Shown piece after piece: positions 1 through 10,376 of a stretch of DNA of 64,000 nt (within the stretch, counting starts at the first letter, position 1; every line of letters starts with the position of its first letter). The DNA lies in assembly GCA_030068145.1 (NCBI GenBank), contig JAPJBO010001005.1, positions 1 to 64,000 on the forward strand. The letters are read 5' to 3'. Origin of the DNA: Diplonema papillatum. Taxonomy: Eukaryota; Euglenozoa; Diplonemea; Diplonemida; Diplonemidae. Under the pieces are notes generated by a model. That model worked only from the letters and a program-made list of their open reading frames with translations. It made no database searches and had not been told where the DNA came from. Position numbers and translations under genes: made by a program.

Positions 1-74
<74 letters not shown>
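1..74. repeat. poly-G tract
   Basis: The window opens with 74 consecutive G. Shorter G or C runs recur at about 17718, 60179, 61130, 62396, 62457 and 62716, so long homopolymer G may be a real feature of this genome. A run at the very edge could also be an assembly or sequencing artefact. Confidence 0.9.
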
Positions 75-77
<3 letters not shown>

Positions 78-835
78 GTGGTCCTTTGAATCGCACCGCC
101 CGGGTTCGAGGCGCCTCGCGCTGCGCAAAACGGGAACGGGAAGGCGAAACGACAGAAAGATTTTTTTTGACGCCGCGGCTAGCGCAGAAGCACATGGAGA
201 CCCGGGCGATCTGACTGGAGGGAGAGCCAAGCGAACGTTGTTGTGAAGCTGGCTGCAGTTCTCAGTTTGTCCGTTGTCCCAATGTCCGTTCAAGCAGACT
301 GACACGAGGTCACGCGCAGGACTGGCGACGATGAATACACATAAAGCTGAGTCAAGGCTAGTCCGCAGGTACTTCAGAGAATCCCGGTGCGGTTTTGGGT
401 ATACAGCCGGACAGTGGCTGGCCGCCGACTCAGCGGTGGCAGACAGGACTAAAAGAACTGGTCCTCGTGCCTTTGGCTCAAGATGGCCATGTTCCGGGCG
501 ATGGAAGAAGAAGTAGGCCACAGGCGGGTACTTGAACTCTGCCTTCGTTCGTGACGCCCTAGAAACAGCAGAGATAGGTAGAGAGAGAGGGGTACTTCAC
601 CAGGAGGCCTCTTCCTTTGCAGATCCGAGCCATTCGATTCGTTCACAGAGACGCAGCAAGACAGCTAGTACGTCCAGGGCCTGTCTCTCTGTGCAAGGTT
701 CACGCGTGGCCTACTGAGCTCCTGCCAATTCATACCGACGACAAGTGATTCGATAGAAACAGGGAGTCACCGGCGATGACCCACGGCAAGTGGACTGGCA
801 GCGAACTGGATGTGCTGTTGTGTCTTCGGGTAGTG
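75..835. other. no gene seen
   Basis: Only short open frames occur here, none with recognisable protein character. I see no tRNA, rRNA or repeat structure beyond single-copy sequence. Confidence 0.5.
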
Positions 836-1430
836 GTGGGGCAAGGCGCGAGCCTGCAAAGAGCAGGCTTCCGGATGAGCGGAAAGGCAGACGCTGTCCG
901 TGCAGAACGCTAGGCTAATCCGGATGGTAGCTGTTCTGTTGTTCCGCCGTCTGCAGCAGTGCAAGGCGCAGCAAGCAGCAGGCTTTCGGATGAGCGGAAA
1001 GTGTACTGCGAGGCAGACGCTGTCCGTGCAGAATGCCAATCGACTCCGGATGGTAGCTGTTGTGGTCAAGGCGCGGGCCTGCTGCAAGCAGCAGCCTTCC
1101 TGTTGAGCGAGATGGTAGCTGTCTTGCTGTATCACTGTACGTAGCAGTGAGCAAGGCTTCCCATCGAGCGGGAGGAACGGCTGCCAGGGAACACGGAAAA
1201 GGTCCATCTGCAGGCGACGACCTCGCACCCACCGTTGCGCGCACAAGCGCTAGCTATCAGACACAGCAGCCACAACTCTCCCTCGGCACGGCCCCAGGAG
1301 CCGTACGGTGCGCGCGGAGGCCGCGCTACTCTGGGTCGGTGTGCTTGTCGGCGGGCAAAGCGCGGGCCAAAAGAAACGGCTGCAAAGGAACGGGCTTCCG
1401 AATGAACGAGAAGTGCGTGCGGCGGCTGCC
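836..1430. repeat. imperfect tandem repeat running into the PPR gene 3' end
   Basis: Blocks sharing the phrases GGATGAGCGGAAAG, GACGCTGTCCGTGCAGAA and CCGGATGGTAGCTGT recur at about 836-945, 960-1055 and 1060-1140. A weaker version lies at about 1340-1430, inside the tail of the PPR reading frame. The PPR C-terminus therefore seems to have grown into, or seeded, a local duplication. Confidence 0.6.
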
Positions 1431-3170
1431 GACTGCGGAGAGGCAGGCCGAGAGAGTAGGGTGCTCTGCGCCCTGCGTCGGGCCCGAGGGGCCCCGCCGC
1501 TTGCAAGGATCGGCTTCAGCGGCGATGTCGAGGAGGTGGGCTGCTGTTGACTCGAGGTGGTCGGAACGGACCAGCGGCGCTAAAAGGTGCGTCGGGCGCA
1601 GAGGCTCAGCCCAGGGGACATTCCACGAGGCTGTTAAAGCGGCCGACAGGAGCACGAGGGTCAGCGCTGTGGCGTCCGCTTCTGGTTTCGCTAGCGAAAG
1701 GTCTTTGAGGAGGACGGACTGGCACGCTTTGACAATCGTCGACTGGAGGAAGTAATGCAGCGGCGAGCCGTGACCCCGATTCCCCGCACTGATCCCGGCC
1801 ATGCGGCCTACCCACGGGATCAGCTCACTCGGTCTGTTGTTTTCAACAAACCACACGAGCTGCTCGGCATGGTCGCTTGAGCCCATGTCGTGGGACGCAG
1901 AGCCCGTCTCCCTCGCGGAGCCACCCTTCTTATGCTCTTCGCCCGCGCCGCTGCTCCTGCCCCCCGCCGCGCACTCGTCTGCAAGCTGCCGGTGCCAGTC
2001 GGACACGGGGACCCCTTCCGCTTTCATGTAGGCCAGCGCGTCGCGGGCCGACTTCTCCTTCCCGAGCGCCTTGCAGTGGAACAGGTAGTTCATCAGCAGC
2101 AGGTTCTGCTTCAGGAACCCGCGTTCGCGGGCGGTTTGCAGCGCCATCTCGACCAGGCGGTCGCCGCGGTCGCCCTGCCGCGAGGAGGAGGAGGAGCACA
2201 GCCGGAGGAACCGGGCCATGATCGGGGCCGTCATCGTGTACTTCCCCTTGACTTCGTTCTCTTCCAAGTCCTCGAACAGCGCGTAGGCCGAGTCCACGTC
2301 GCCGGTGTTCGTAAACAGCATCATGCACGCGTCTGCGATGGTCGTGAGCCTTGTATCGTACCCTTTGCTCTTCATCTTCGCAATCCACTCGATCACCCCG
2401 CTCCGATTCCCGGCTCTCGCATGAGCCTCTACGACGGCTTTGTAGGTTCTATCGTTCGGTCGTAGCACAGCGGCGCCCCCGCCGCTCGATTCCCCTGCAG
2501 CCTGCTCACGCGCTTTTTCAGCAAGCCGGTTGAACAGCATGACGGCACGATCCGGTCGCGACGCTGCGATCATGATGTTGTACGTGGCTGTATCGGATTT
2601 CACGCCTTTGGCCTTCATTCTCTGGACGATGTACCGAACGGGTGACTTGTCGGGGAGGACGGTGGCGCAGCGGAGGGCTGAATTCCAGTACTCGGTGGGA
2701 AGGTCGACGAGCTGCCGGTCGGCCATGTCGAGGACGCGCTGGATGTCGTCGATGTTCCGCATCTTGGCGGAGAGGAAGAGCAGGGCGCCGAAGACGCGGG
2801 CGTCGACGAAGGTCGCGGGCCGGTGCTTTTCGAACGTCGACCACGCCAGCCGGCCGCACCGCATGCGCCCGAGATAGTTGATCGCGAGGTTCAGGGTCAT
2901 GGGGCCGACGGTGCAGCCTTTTGCCTTCAGCAGGTCCACCGCGGTAACCAGGTCCCGCGCGTGCGCATACGGAGCGACCTCCGTCGACTTCTCCTGGAAG
3001 CACGCCTTCAGGTACCCCGCAGACTGACTGTCGGTCCAAGTCAGCGGCACGTTGTCCTTCAACAACCCAGGATCCGGTACTGGCCCCGACGAAGTCCTCG
3101 GCGCTCGTCTCGTCCCGAACTTGTACCGTCGCTGCGAGGTTGCCGCTAGCCGCCAGAAAGTAGTAGACAT
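1326..3170 (-). CDS. pentatricopeptide repeat (PPR) protein, probably organellar
   Basis: The frame encodes about 614 residues from the ATG at 3170. It opens with a basic, Arg/Ser/Thr-rich leader (MSTTFWRLAATSQRR), as expected of a mitochondrial targeting peptide. The middle holds helical repeats of PPR type, for example SDTATYNIMIAA, PNDRTYKAVVEAHARAG and the GDVDSAYALFEDLEEN stretch, roughly 35 residues apart. PPR proteins bind organellar RNA sequence-specifically and act in its processing, editing or translation. No DYW or SMR domain is visible. A Ser/Gly-rich linker follows at about residues 410-450. The last ~60 residues are low-complexity and overlap a repeat, so the true C-terminus, or a splice donor before it, is uncertain. 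The open frame runs 24 bases further upstream; I took the first ATG followed by the basic leader. Confidence 0.85.
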   Translation of the reverse strand: MSTTFWRLAATSQRRYKFGTRRAPRTSSGPVPDPGLLKDNVPLTWTDSQSAGYLKACFQEKSTEVAPYAHARDLVTAVDLLKAKGCTVGPMTLNLAINYLGRMRCGRLAWSTFEKHRPATFVDARVFGALLFLSAKMRNIDDIQRVLDMADRQLVDLPTEYWNSALRCATVLPDKSPVRYIVQRMKAKGVKSDTATYNIMIAASRPDRAVMLFNRLAEKAREQAAGESSGGGAAVLRPNDRTYKAVVEAHARAGNRSGVIEWIAKMKSKGYDTRLTTIADACMMLFTNTGDVDSAYALFEDLEENEVKGKYTMTAPIMARFLRLCSSSSSRQGDRGDRLVEMALQTARERGFLKQNLLLMNYLFHCKALGKEKSARDALAYMKAEGVPVSDWHRQLADECAAGGRSSGAGEEHKKGGSARETGSASHDMGSSDHAEQLVWFVENNRPSELIPWVGRMAGISAGNRGHGSPLHYFLQSTIVKACQSVLLKDLSLAKPEADATALTLVLLSAALTASWNVPWAEPLRPTHLLAPLVRSDHLESTAAHLLDIAAEADPCKRRGPSGPTQGAEHPTLSACLSAVGSRRTHFSFIRKPVPLQPFLLARALPADKHTDPE

Positions 3171-3613
3171 TGCAACGCACACGACACAACTCACGCGCCC
3201 CGCAACTCGCGGCGTCGTCTGTCACGTTCGCAGCTCGCCCTCCTCATGGCATTTTTCACACGTTTCAGCTCGCGCGACTCCCTAATCTATCCCCGGCCCC
3301 TTTCCCTGTTGAGCCTGTGTTTCCGATGCCTGTTGGATCGTGAGCGGCAGCTAGGGTACAGTCGCGGGTACCAATTGTCGCGTGCTTGTTCAAAGTGCTG
3401 CGTTCGATCTATTAGGAGCGGTTCGGTCTTCTTACTGCATAAGAGTCCGATAATACCTGGACCACTTGGAAGCAAAACTGGTGTCGGCCAAGGATTTCGG
3501 GATCGGAAAGGGGGGGCTTGACCGGAACTGGGGTGTCTGAATATGGTGAACTTGCGTTCAGTTACAAACAGGAACCTCTACGTTTTATACCGACACGTGC
3601 TTGTAAAAAAAAA

Positions 3614-3797
3614 ATACGAGGGGCTGCCTTGTGCTTACTTCCCTTTTTGTTGAACGCTTACGCCCGCCACTGAACCCAGATTCACCTGTGTTTCGTGTGG
3701 GCTACAGCATATTTACCTCCTTTGTGATCTTTTGCAGCTGGCAGCCTCCTCAAGTATTTCCTACAAAGCAGGTCTTCTACAAAAAAAAAAAAAGAAA
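3614..3797 (+). repeat. SINE-like retroposon, copy 1
   Basis: First of about ten copies of a short element. The full form runs from a TCGAGGGGCTGCCTTGTGCT head, through GTTGAACGCTTACGCCCGCC and TTCGTGTGGGCTACAGCA, to CCTACAAAGCAGGTGCT plus an A-rich tail. This copy keeps head fragment, body and a 13-A tail. Variable 5' ends and A-tails are what LINE-dependent retroposition leaves. I see no tRNA A/B boxes, so the promoter origin is unknown. Confidence 0.8.
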
Positions 3798-4009
3798 CAG
3801 ACCCGCAGATATATAGCCGCGAAGAAACATTGGCACGTTTCGTACCGAATCCGCATACGGGTGAGCTCGTCGAGCTTGAGCTGCGGGAACAATCCGGGAA
3901 CTGAGGGGCAAGCTATTTAATATCTACGTCGTTCTAAGAAGAACGGCACCCGACGCGCGCGCATTTGAGAGAGGCAAGCAGGAGGGCTGCGAGCGGACCA
4001 TGTGGAAAG

Positions 4010-4405
4010 CAACCTTTCACTCGGACACCCACCTCGAACCGGGATCCTACACCACTGAAGTAAGGAATCCCCCGAGCCCGGGGCCCATCAAAGTCTAAGA
4101 ACAGCTATGGGGAACGACTTCCCAAAACTCCTGCAATAATTCGTTCTTCCTGGCGTAACCCCTCCTTTGGTGCTGGCCGAGAAGGTCTTCAGAGTGAACC
4201 AGTTACTACTACAAATGCTTCGACTGGCCCAAACGACGAGCACACGAACGCGTGTAATGGCAAGCAGCCAATTCTACAACGACCAAAATTGACGTGGCCA
4301 CTCGGACAGCCACCTCGAAACGGGATCCTACACCAAGGCACTGAAGTAAGGAATGCCTCGAGCCCGGGCCTATTAAAGGCTAAGAATGCCATGGGGGTTG
4401 CGGCA
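4010..4405. repeat. ~100-bp direct repeat pair
   Basis: The block at about 4016-4105 returns at about 4300-4400. Both share CACCTCGAA, CGGGATCCTACACCA, CACTGAAGTAAGGAAT and GAGCCCGGG. The copies have diverged by small substitutions and indels. They lie just 3' of the BTB gene and probably belong to the same duplication history as its decayed exon copies. Confidence 0.7.
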
Positions 4406-4600
4406 CGGTAGCTCACAGCCCACGGAAGATGGCACAAGCCGAGGACCCGGTGCACCACCGCCGTAACCGATTCGCGAAGTCAGGGACCGTTGTCCCTCTC
4501 TCACCAGAGATGACCGTGATGGCGCTTCGTAGCGCTATTGCTGTAGCAGACAACAACGCAGTTTGCAGTTTCGCGGAGGATGGCACAAGCCGACACTACC
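4380..4600 (-). pseudogene. decayed copies of the BTB gene's terminal coding segment
   Basis: About 45 bases past the BTB stop, 4492-4595 (minus strand) still reads like that gene's last ~33 residues: ACAILRETANCVVV..YSNSA against VASILHEAAGYRVIGYSNSA. It ends with a stop at the equivalent place. A weaker third trace (SACAIFRG) lies at about 4390-4445 and is interrupted by stops. These look like local tandem duplicates of an exon end that lost function. Confidence 0.65.
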
Positions 4601-4638
4601 GTGGTTGACTACCGAAGGCGGCAACAATTGTGCCACCC

Positions 4639-5316
4639 TCACCGGAGATGGTCATCATGTCGTTCCATCAGCACGGCGCTGTTGCTGTAGCCGATGACAC
4701 GGTACCCGGCAGCTTCGTGGAGGATCGAAGCGACCTGCGAAACAGATTCAGCGTGCTTCACCGTGCACAGTCGGATGCTCTCCCTACCGATGCCCTCGGT
4801 GATCGGGATGTCGTTAAACGTCGGGTACCGCGACTCGAGGTTCGATGCCATGGGGATGCACAGGATTTCCTGCACGCCCAGCGTGTCGGCCTCGCCTACG
4901 AACGGCTTCACCTCGACGATTCTTGGGTTGTTCTGCGACAAATTCAGCTGCAGCTTCCGCTCGACGTACTGGACTAACGGCGGCAAGTTGTAATACAATG
5001 CCTCCATCCGCAGCCGCCGCAGCAGCAGGACGTCGTTGGGCAGCGGCGTGTTTTTCTCCCGCAGCCAGGACAGCACGTGGGAGAAGAGCTCGCCGTCGCG
5101 GTCTATAAACGGCCGCCCCTGCGCGTCCCGGGCTGACGGTGTGGTCACCATCGTCCGCAGCTCCGGCGTGTCGAGAACGAACCGTGACAACGTCGTCACG
5201 TGCACGACGCCGCCCACATTCAGCTCGATGATCTGATCGATGCCAGACTTCCGGTCATGCGCCCGCCGCTCGGCAGCGTCGGTATTAATGCCGTACTTCG
5301 CGGCAAACGAGTGCAT
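4639..5316 (-). CDS. BTB/POZ T1-type (KCTD-like) domain protein
   Basis: The product is 225 residues from the ATG at 5316. Residues ~30-125 match a T1/BTB_2 tetramerisation domain: IIELNVGGVVHVTTLSR opens it, and FIDRDGELFSHVLSWLRE is the classic FIDRDG-F-VLN-LR core. In KCTD proteins this domain builds homo-oligomers that commonly act as cullin-3 adaptors; in Kv channels it tetramerises the channel. No membrane segment is present, so a soluble KCTD-like adaptor is the better guess. The C-terminal ~100 residues (to ERHDDHLR) match no partner domain I recognise. The codon before the stop overlaps a possible donor (CTCCG/GTGAGG), so a further exon cannot be excluded. A structured repeat lies 36 bases upstream of the ATG. 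Confidence 0.85.
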   Translation of the reverse strand: MHSFAAKYGINTDAAERRAHDRKSGIDQIIELNVGGVVHVTTLSRFVLDTPELRTMVTTPSARDAQGRPFIDRDGELFSHVLSWLREKNTPLPNDVLLLRRLRMEALYYNLPPLVQYVERKLQLNLSQNNPRIVEVKPFVGEADTLGVQEILCIPMASNLESRYPTFNDIPITEGIGRESIRLCTVKHAESVSQVASILHEAAGYRVIGYSNSAVLMERHDDHLR

Positions 5317-5351
5317 GTGACCCGACGCCCCGAGGGGGAGGGAAGGTGGGC

Positions 5352-5478
5352 CTACACGGTGAGGTCCAGCCTCAGAAAGCTGGAGTTAACGAAGTCACAC
5401 CCGGGTGCGCTACAACTAAAACGGGCGTACGTCCACCGCTTTTTTTTACTCCAGCTGAGGCTGGACTCCATCGTGTAG
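5352..5478. repeat. structured repeat family 2, copy 1
   Basis: This 127-base block folds on itself. CTACACG at the left end pairs with CGTGTAG at the right. GTCCAGCCTCAG pairs with CTGAGGCTGGAC. GCTGGAGT pairs with ACTCCAGC. The loop contains CACCCGGGTG. A relative lies at 50942-51104. It sits 36 bases upstream of the BTB start codon, so it could be transcribed in that gene's 5' region. Confidence 0.75.
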
Positions 5479-5479
5479 C

Positions 5480-6200
5480 TTTTCGACTGAGACGCCTTGC
5501 GTTTTTTTGCTCAGGGTACGAGCTTTGCTGCTTCCTTGTGGCTGTGCACGACTGTTGAACACCAATTGAGTTGGCGCAATCCGTGGCTCTCCCCTCCTGG
5601 GGAAAGACGTGAGGGTGAGCCGGCCGGTCCATTCCCTCTTGATAGACCGTGATAGACCGAAGAATGCAGCACCGGGCAATTCGATAGATAGGGACTAGAG
5701 ATGGACCTGATAGACCGTGGTGGACCGTGATTCACTGTGATAAACAGCGGCAGGCACTTCGATGCAGTTTCAAGAGCTAGGGACGGACCGGCTCACGTGA
5801 GGGTGTGGGTGTTCGTTGAGCGAGCGGAGAAGGGATTAACGGTTCACAAACAAGGGTTGCCCGGAGGCATCCGGCCTGCAGTCTCCGACGATTGGCGCGG
5901 GTGACAACCTGGTAAGGCCGATCCGGCAACAATGTGCAGAGGACCTGCGGAGGGGAAAGTGGATAGAAAGCCGCGCCGACTTCTTTTTCGCGCCGAGTGA
6001 CCGAGTGCCGATTCTGCACGAGGGGTAGGTGGAATGACCCCGCTGGGTGTCCAAAGTACCCTTGGGGTATCACCCCATCCATGTAAGTTGTTATTCGGAT
6101 TTCTTCATTCCTTTCCTCATTGAACAAAAACCACTGCAATGCTGACTGCAATGCCGAACACTGAGGATAGCCGATAGAGATTCCTGGATGTACACATGCA
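5480..6200. other. no gene seen
   Basis: Several short GATAGACCGTG-type repetitions occur at 5640-5735. Otherwise only short frames are present, without protein character. Confidence 0.5.
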
Positions 6201-6204
6201 TCGA

Positions 6205-6395
6205 AAGCACACGGGCCTCTCTTTGCACAATGAAAGCCGGCTCCCGTTTTCTGCAGCCCAGCTGCTAGACTAGGTACGCCCTGTCCTTCTACTGCGCCCT
6301 TACTTTCGCGCAATAAAAGCCGGCACCGCTTTCCTGCAGCCCAGCTGCTAGACTAGGTGCGTCTCGTCCTTCTACTGCGCCCTTACTTTCGCTGC
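6205..6395. repeat. ~86-bp tandem duplication
   Basis: Two head-to-tail copies share AAAGCCGGC, CTGCAGCCCAGCTGCTAGAC and CCTTCTACTGCGCCCTTACT (about 6208-6306 and 6294-6393). The second copy overlaps the last codons and stop of the neighbouring minus-strand exon, so part of that gene's end has been duplicated. Confidence 0.75.
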
Positions 6396-7341
6396 GACCT
6401 CGCATTGGAGACCCGCAGCAGCTCTCGGGCCAGGGCGGTCGATTTGTAGCCCTCGAACAGTTGCATCGCCTTCGCGACGCGATCTGCAAAGAATGTGTCC
6501 GCAAACGTGTCGAGCGTCTTCCAAAGCAGCGTGGTCGTGCGGTGGCGCGCGAGCTCGAGGCGCATGATCGCCTGCGGCGGCCGGGATTGGCTGACGAGGG
6601 AGGTGACTTGCAACAGGGCGTCCGGCGTCGGCTCGGGCGCGGTGGACACGATTTGGATCCGGTGCGCGGATAGCCACGCGGCGAGGGGGCTGCCCACGGT
6701 GGCGAACAGCGGTGCGGGGAAGCGTAAAACCGTCACGGTCCTGTTGTGCAACTGGGCCGTGGGATCGAGAGCGAGGTGGATGCGGACGACTCGGCGGAAC
6801 GCACGTTCCTCGTGCAGGCAGCGGAAGACACGATTGTGCAGGGCCAGCCTGACGACAGACCAGTAAAACCGGATCGACGGCTGCGGCGGCAGCGTCGTCG
6901 TGACGTCCCACTCGCCCTTCTTCTGCTTGCGCATGCGGACGAACAGCAGCTTCGGAATGGCCGACAGCTGCAGCCTCCCTGGACGGGAATACACCGGGGA
7001 CTCCGGTCGTTGTTCTTCTTCTCGCTCGTAGCGATTCCCCAGCAACTCATACAAAGTCGCTGTGCTGCCCGCTGCCTCGGGGGCATGGGTCGACTGGTCT
7101 GAAGTGTCCGTCGCGGTTCTGCCGGGGAAACCTGTCTTTTGGACGGCTGGCGAGACGGGTGACTGCGCGAAGCTGATTGTCTTTGCATACAAATTGTCCC
7201 TCGCCAGTTCGCTGGTCGGCACCACTGGAGACCGGGCAGGGCTCTGACCGACGGATGACTTCATCGCTATTGGGCTCCGGCTCCGGAAGGAGTTGCCCGC
7301 CGACAACTTCGTCACGGGACTCGCCGCGGAGCTGCAGATCG
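6383..7341 (-). CDS. unrecognised protein exon, possibly the 3' exon of the gene starting at 10376
   Basis: This is a GC-rich open exon of about 319 residues. The frame stays open upstream past a possible GTG start to an acceptor at about 7342 (ACGCACGCAG then CTCGGC), so I read it as an internal or last exon rather than a complete gene. The first ~110 residues are Ser/Pro-rich with repeated SP motifs (SRSPIAM, SPARSPVVP, FAQSPVSPAV), like a phosphorylated disordered region. The rest (from RPGRLQLSAIPKLLFVRMRK) looks folded, with basic and hydrophobic alternation and no family I know. TTKLSAG-like wording also appears at the edge of the tandem-exon array upstream (RITKLSAG at about 7580), which is why I suspect one gene. 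The end ACGAAAG-TAA overlaps a possible donor. Confidence 0.55.
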
Positions 7342-7427
7342 AACTCTTGACGCCGAGCTGCGTGCGTTGGTGGAGTGAGCGTTCGCTTGAAACTCCGGGT
7401 TTTCCGGGGCGGCAAAGAACGACTTAT

Positions 7428-7567
7428 TAGAGTTAAAGTTCGCTTGAATTCCGGGTTTTTAGGGTCTCCGTGTGACCGTTCATGAATGGGTTCTCTTAGA
7501 GCAAGAAAGGGCTATGTGGTTACGGGTTGTAGATTTAGGGCTATGTGGTTACGGGTTGTAGATTTAG
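7428..7567. repeat. AAAGTTCGCTTGA box and 29-bp direct repeat
   Basis: The sequence from TTAGAGTTAAAGTTCGCTTG through GTCTCCGTGTGACC to CTCTTAGAGCAAG recurs, diverged, at 33310-33425, 51273-51335 and 57567-57640. Next to it, GGGCTATGTGGTTACGGGTT plus GTAGATTTA is repeated exactly twice (7510-7538, 7539-7567). The box lies upstream of minus-strand exons in each case. Confidence 0.75.
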
Positions 7568-7569
7568 TG

Positions 7570-9290
7570 CGACTTTTTGGGAGCCCGCCGAAAGTTTCGT
7601 GATACGAAGGGGGGGGAACCTGGGGGCGCATTGGGTTGGCTTCTCTGGCGCATCCGGCGCCTTCTTCAGGCGGTCGCCGGCGGCCGGCGGCGGGGGAGGG
7701 GTTCCCCCAGATGCCCCCTATACAAATGGATAGGGCTTAAACTGGAAGGTTCTGACAAATGGATAGGGCTAAAACTAGAAAGTTCTGACGCTCAATCCTC
7801 GGAAGATCCTTTTCAGAGTGAAGGAAAACTTCGCTTGAGCCTTTTTCAGATTTTGCCTGAGTTTTCACCCGCACACCTTGGTGGCGGCGGCGGCCGACGA
7901 CGACTTGCCGCTTTTCGAAGATCCGACGGAGGAGCTTTTGGGGCGGCCCGGGCTCCAGTTGCGGACGCTGCGCGAGTGCGACGCGTCGGACTCGCTCCAC
8001 GGCTCGCAGGCGGGGGGCGCCCCGGGGTCGGGATCCGCGGAGGCGTTCGGCTGCCTTCCTCGGGGGGGGCGCTCCAAGGTCAACGGGGCCTTCGCCCGCG
8101 AGGCTCGAGAACGGGCGCGCCTTCTTCGGCGGGGAGGTCAGATCCCCCTATAAAATTGGGGTAGGCTCGGTAGAGCTAAAACTGGAAATTTCTGACTGCA
8201 AAAGTTCGCTTGAGCTTAGCTGACAATTTTCCCCCGCAATACCTTGGCGGCCGAAGACTTGCCGCTTTTCGAAGATCCGACGGAGGAGCTCTTGGGGCGG
8301 CCCGGGCTCCAGTTGCGGACGCTGCGCGAGTGCGACGCGTCGAACTCGCTCCACGGCTCGCAGGCGGGGGGTGCCCTGGGTCGGGATCCGCGGAGCCTTC
8401 CTCGGGGGGGCGCTCCAAGGTCAACGGGCGCCGAGTCCGGTACCCTGCGTTGGCCCCGGAGAACAGGCGCGCCTTCTTCGGGCGGTCGCCGGCGGCCGGC
8501 GGCGGGGAGGATTGCCAACAGATCCCCCCTATAAAATTGGGCTGACAATGTTCCCCCGCAATACCTTGGCGGCGGCGGCGGCGGCGGCCGACGACGACTT
8601 GCCGCTTTTCGAAGATCCGATGGAGGAGCTCTTGGGGCGGCCCGGGCTCCAGTTGCGGACGCTGCGCGAGTGCGACGCGTCGAACTCGCTCCACGGCTCG
8701 CAGGCGGGGGGTGCCCCTGGGTCGGGATCCGCGGAGGCGTTCGGCTGCCTTCCTCGGGGGGGCGCTCCAAGGTCAACGGGCGCCGAGTCCGGTACCCTGT
8801 CTTGACCCCGGAGAACAGGCGCGCCTTCTTCGGGGGCCGGCGGCGGGGAGGATTGCCAACAGATCCCTCCTATAAAATTGGGTAGGCTCAGTAGAGTTAA
8901 AACTGGAAATTTCTGACTGCAAAAGTTCGCTTGAGCTCAGCTGACAATTTTCCCCCGCAATACCTTGGCGGCGGCGGCGGCGGCCGACGACGACTTGCCG
9001 CTTTTTGAAGATCCGACGGAGGAGCTCTTGGGGCGGCCCGGGCTCCAGTTGCGGACGCTGCGCGAGTGCGACGCGTCGAACTCGCTCCACGGCTCGCAGG
9101 CGGGGGGCGCCCCGGGGTCGGGATCCGCGGAGGCGTTCGACTGCCTCCTCCGGGGGGCCCCTCCAAGGTCAACGGGCGCCGGGTCCGGTGTCCTGCCTTC
9201 GCCCGCGAGGCTCTCGAGCCGGGAAAACGGGCGCGCTTTCTTCGGGCGGTCGCCGGCGGCCGGCGGCCCCGGCGGCGCGGCCGGGTGCAG
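7570..9290 (-). repeat. tandem array of a duplicated exon plus short intron (about 4.5 units)
   Basis: The anchor phrase CTTTTCGAAGATCCGACGG (plus strand) recurs near 7911, 8265, 8605 and 9001, giving periods of 354, 340 and 396 bases. A fifth partial unit is at about 7570-7725. On the minus strand each unit reads GDRPKKAR.., PACEPWSEFDASHSRSVRNW, SPGRPKSSSVGSSKSGKSS and ends at AAG followed by GTATTG or GTGTGC. The next unit follows AATTTTATAG. The units thus look like exons with donors and acceptors, separated by introns of about 36-95 bases. Units differ in reading frame relative to each other, so not all can be used identically. Confidence 0.8.
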
Positions 9291-10376
9291 CTTCTTGCGA
9301 CGGCGCGCGTGCTGGCTGCGCGCGCCCCACTTCCGCCCGATCTCCCGCTCGCACCGCCGCCGGGCCTGGAGCACCGCTTTGTACCCGATGAACCGGCTGA
9401 AGGTGTCGGCCAGCGGGCCGAGCGACGGCGGCTTCGGGTTGTACTCTTCCAGCAGCTCCGGGGCGGCGATCAACGCGTTCGTTTCTTCCGCCGTTCCGAA
9501 GTCGAGGTGCAGCCCATCGAGAAGGCTGATGGGTTGCGATTGCTCAGTGTCGTTGATGACGTCGGTGTTGATGTACTCCGTGCCCACGTCCAACGGGTCC
9601 GATTTCCCGTGGGAGTGGATCCGGATGCTGCTGCACCACAGAAGCCACACTTCGCAGTGTGCGTCGGTTTTGAAGTGGAGGACCATCCGTTGCACAGCCG
9701 CGTGCTCGGTCTGCTGGAAGTGGTTGACGAAGTCTTGGCAGAGCTGCTTGACCTGCCACTGGATGTGCGGGGCGACGAACGCTTCCCGCGAATGGTACAC
9801 GGGGCCTTCGAACGTCGTCGCACGCTCCTGCATGGTGTGACGCCGGTCATGGAACCCACTCACGGACTCGCGCTTGACGACAACCTGCGCTGCAGGGTTC
9901 GGCGACCAAATTGCCTGGATCACGACGTTGCGCTTCCCGTCGGGCATGATGAACTTCTGGAGGAAGCCGTCTCGGCGTACGACCCTGCCGTAGAGGAAAG
10001 AGCCGAGCATCGATCGGTCGAAAAACGCGACCGCCGGCTGGTCCTTGTCGCCCTTCGGCAGCTTGAACATGTACCACGCCACGATGATGCCGTCCTCCGT
10101 GACCACGCGATCCCCGTGGTGGCACATGTCCCGCAGGATGTCCCTGCTGCGGATCTCCTTCCCCACCTTCCGCTCGAGGTCGCCCTGCTTGGTGACCGCG
10201 ATCCATTCCTTCGGGAACCCGTCCGAAAAAACGACCGTGCTCGGGATCTTGAGGTTGTGGCACGCGAAAACCGACGTGTTCCGCTTCTTCCAGAGGTAGT
10301 AGAAAAAGTTCGGCAGGCAGCCATCCCCCTCGAGGATGTGCGTGCCATCTATTTCGAGCTGGTTGGTCTTGGCCAT
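8964..10376 (-). CDS. unrecognised conserved-looking protein, 5' exon
   Basis: The ATG at 10376 opens a 471-residue exon, to a possible donor at 8963 (GCCAAG then GTATTG); read through, the frame stops at 8937. Residues 1-330 look like a folded, non-repetitive protein, with phrases such as LPNFFYYLWKKR, DGIIVAWYMFKLPKGDK and RMVLHFKTDAHCEVWLLWC. About residues 340-370 are basic and Gln/Arg-rich (YKAVLQARRRCEREIGRKW), resembling a calmodulin-binding IQ segment. The remainder is Pro/Ser/Ala-rich and is the first unit of the tandem exon array. I do not recognise the family. If the array is spliced on, the exon at 6383-7341 would be the 3' end of the same gene. Confidence 0.7.
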
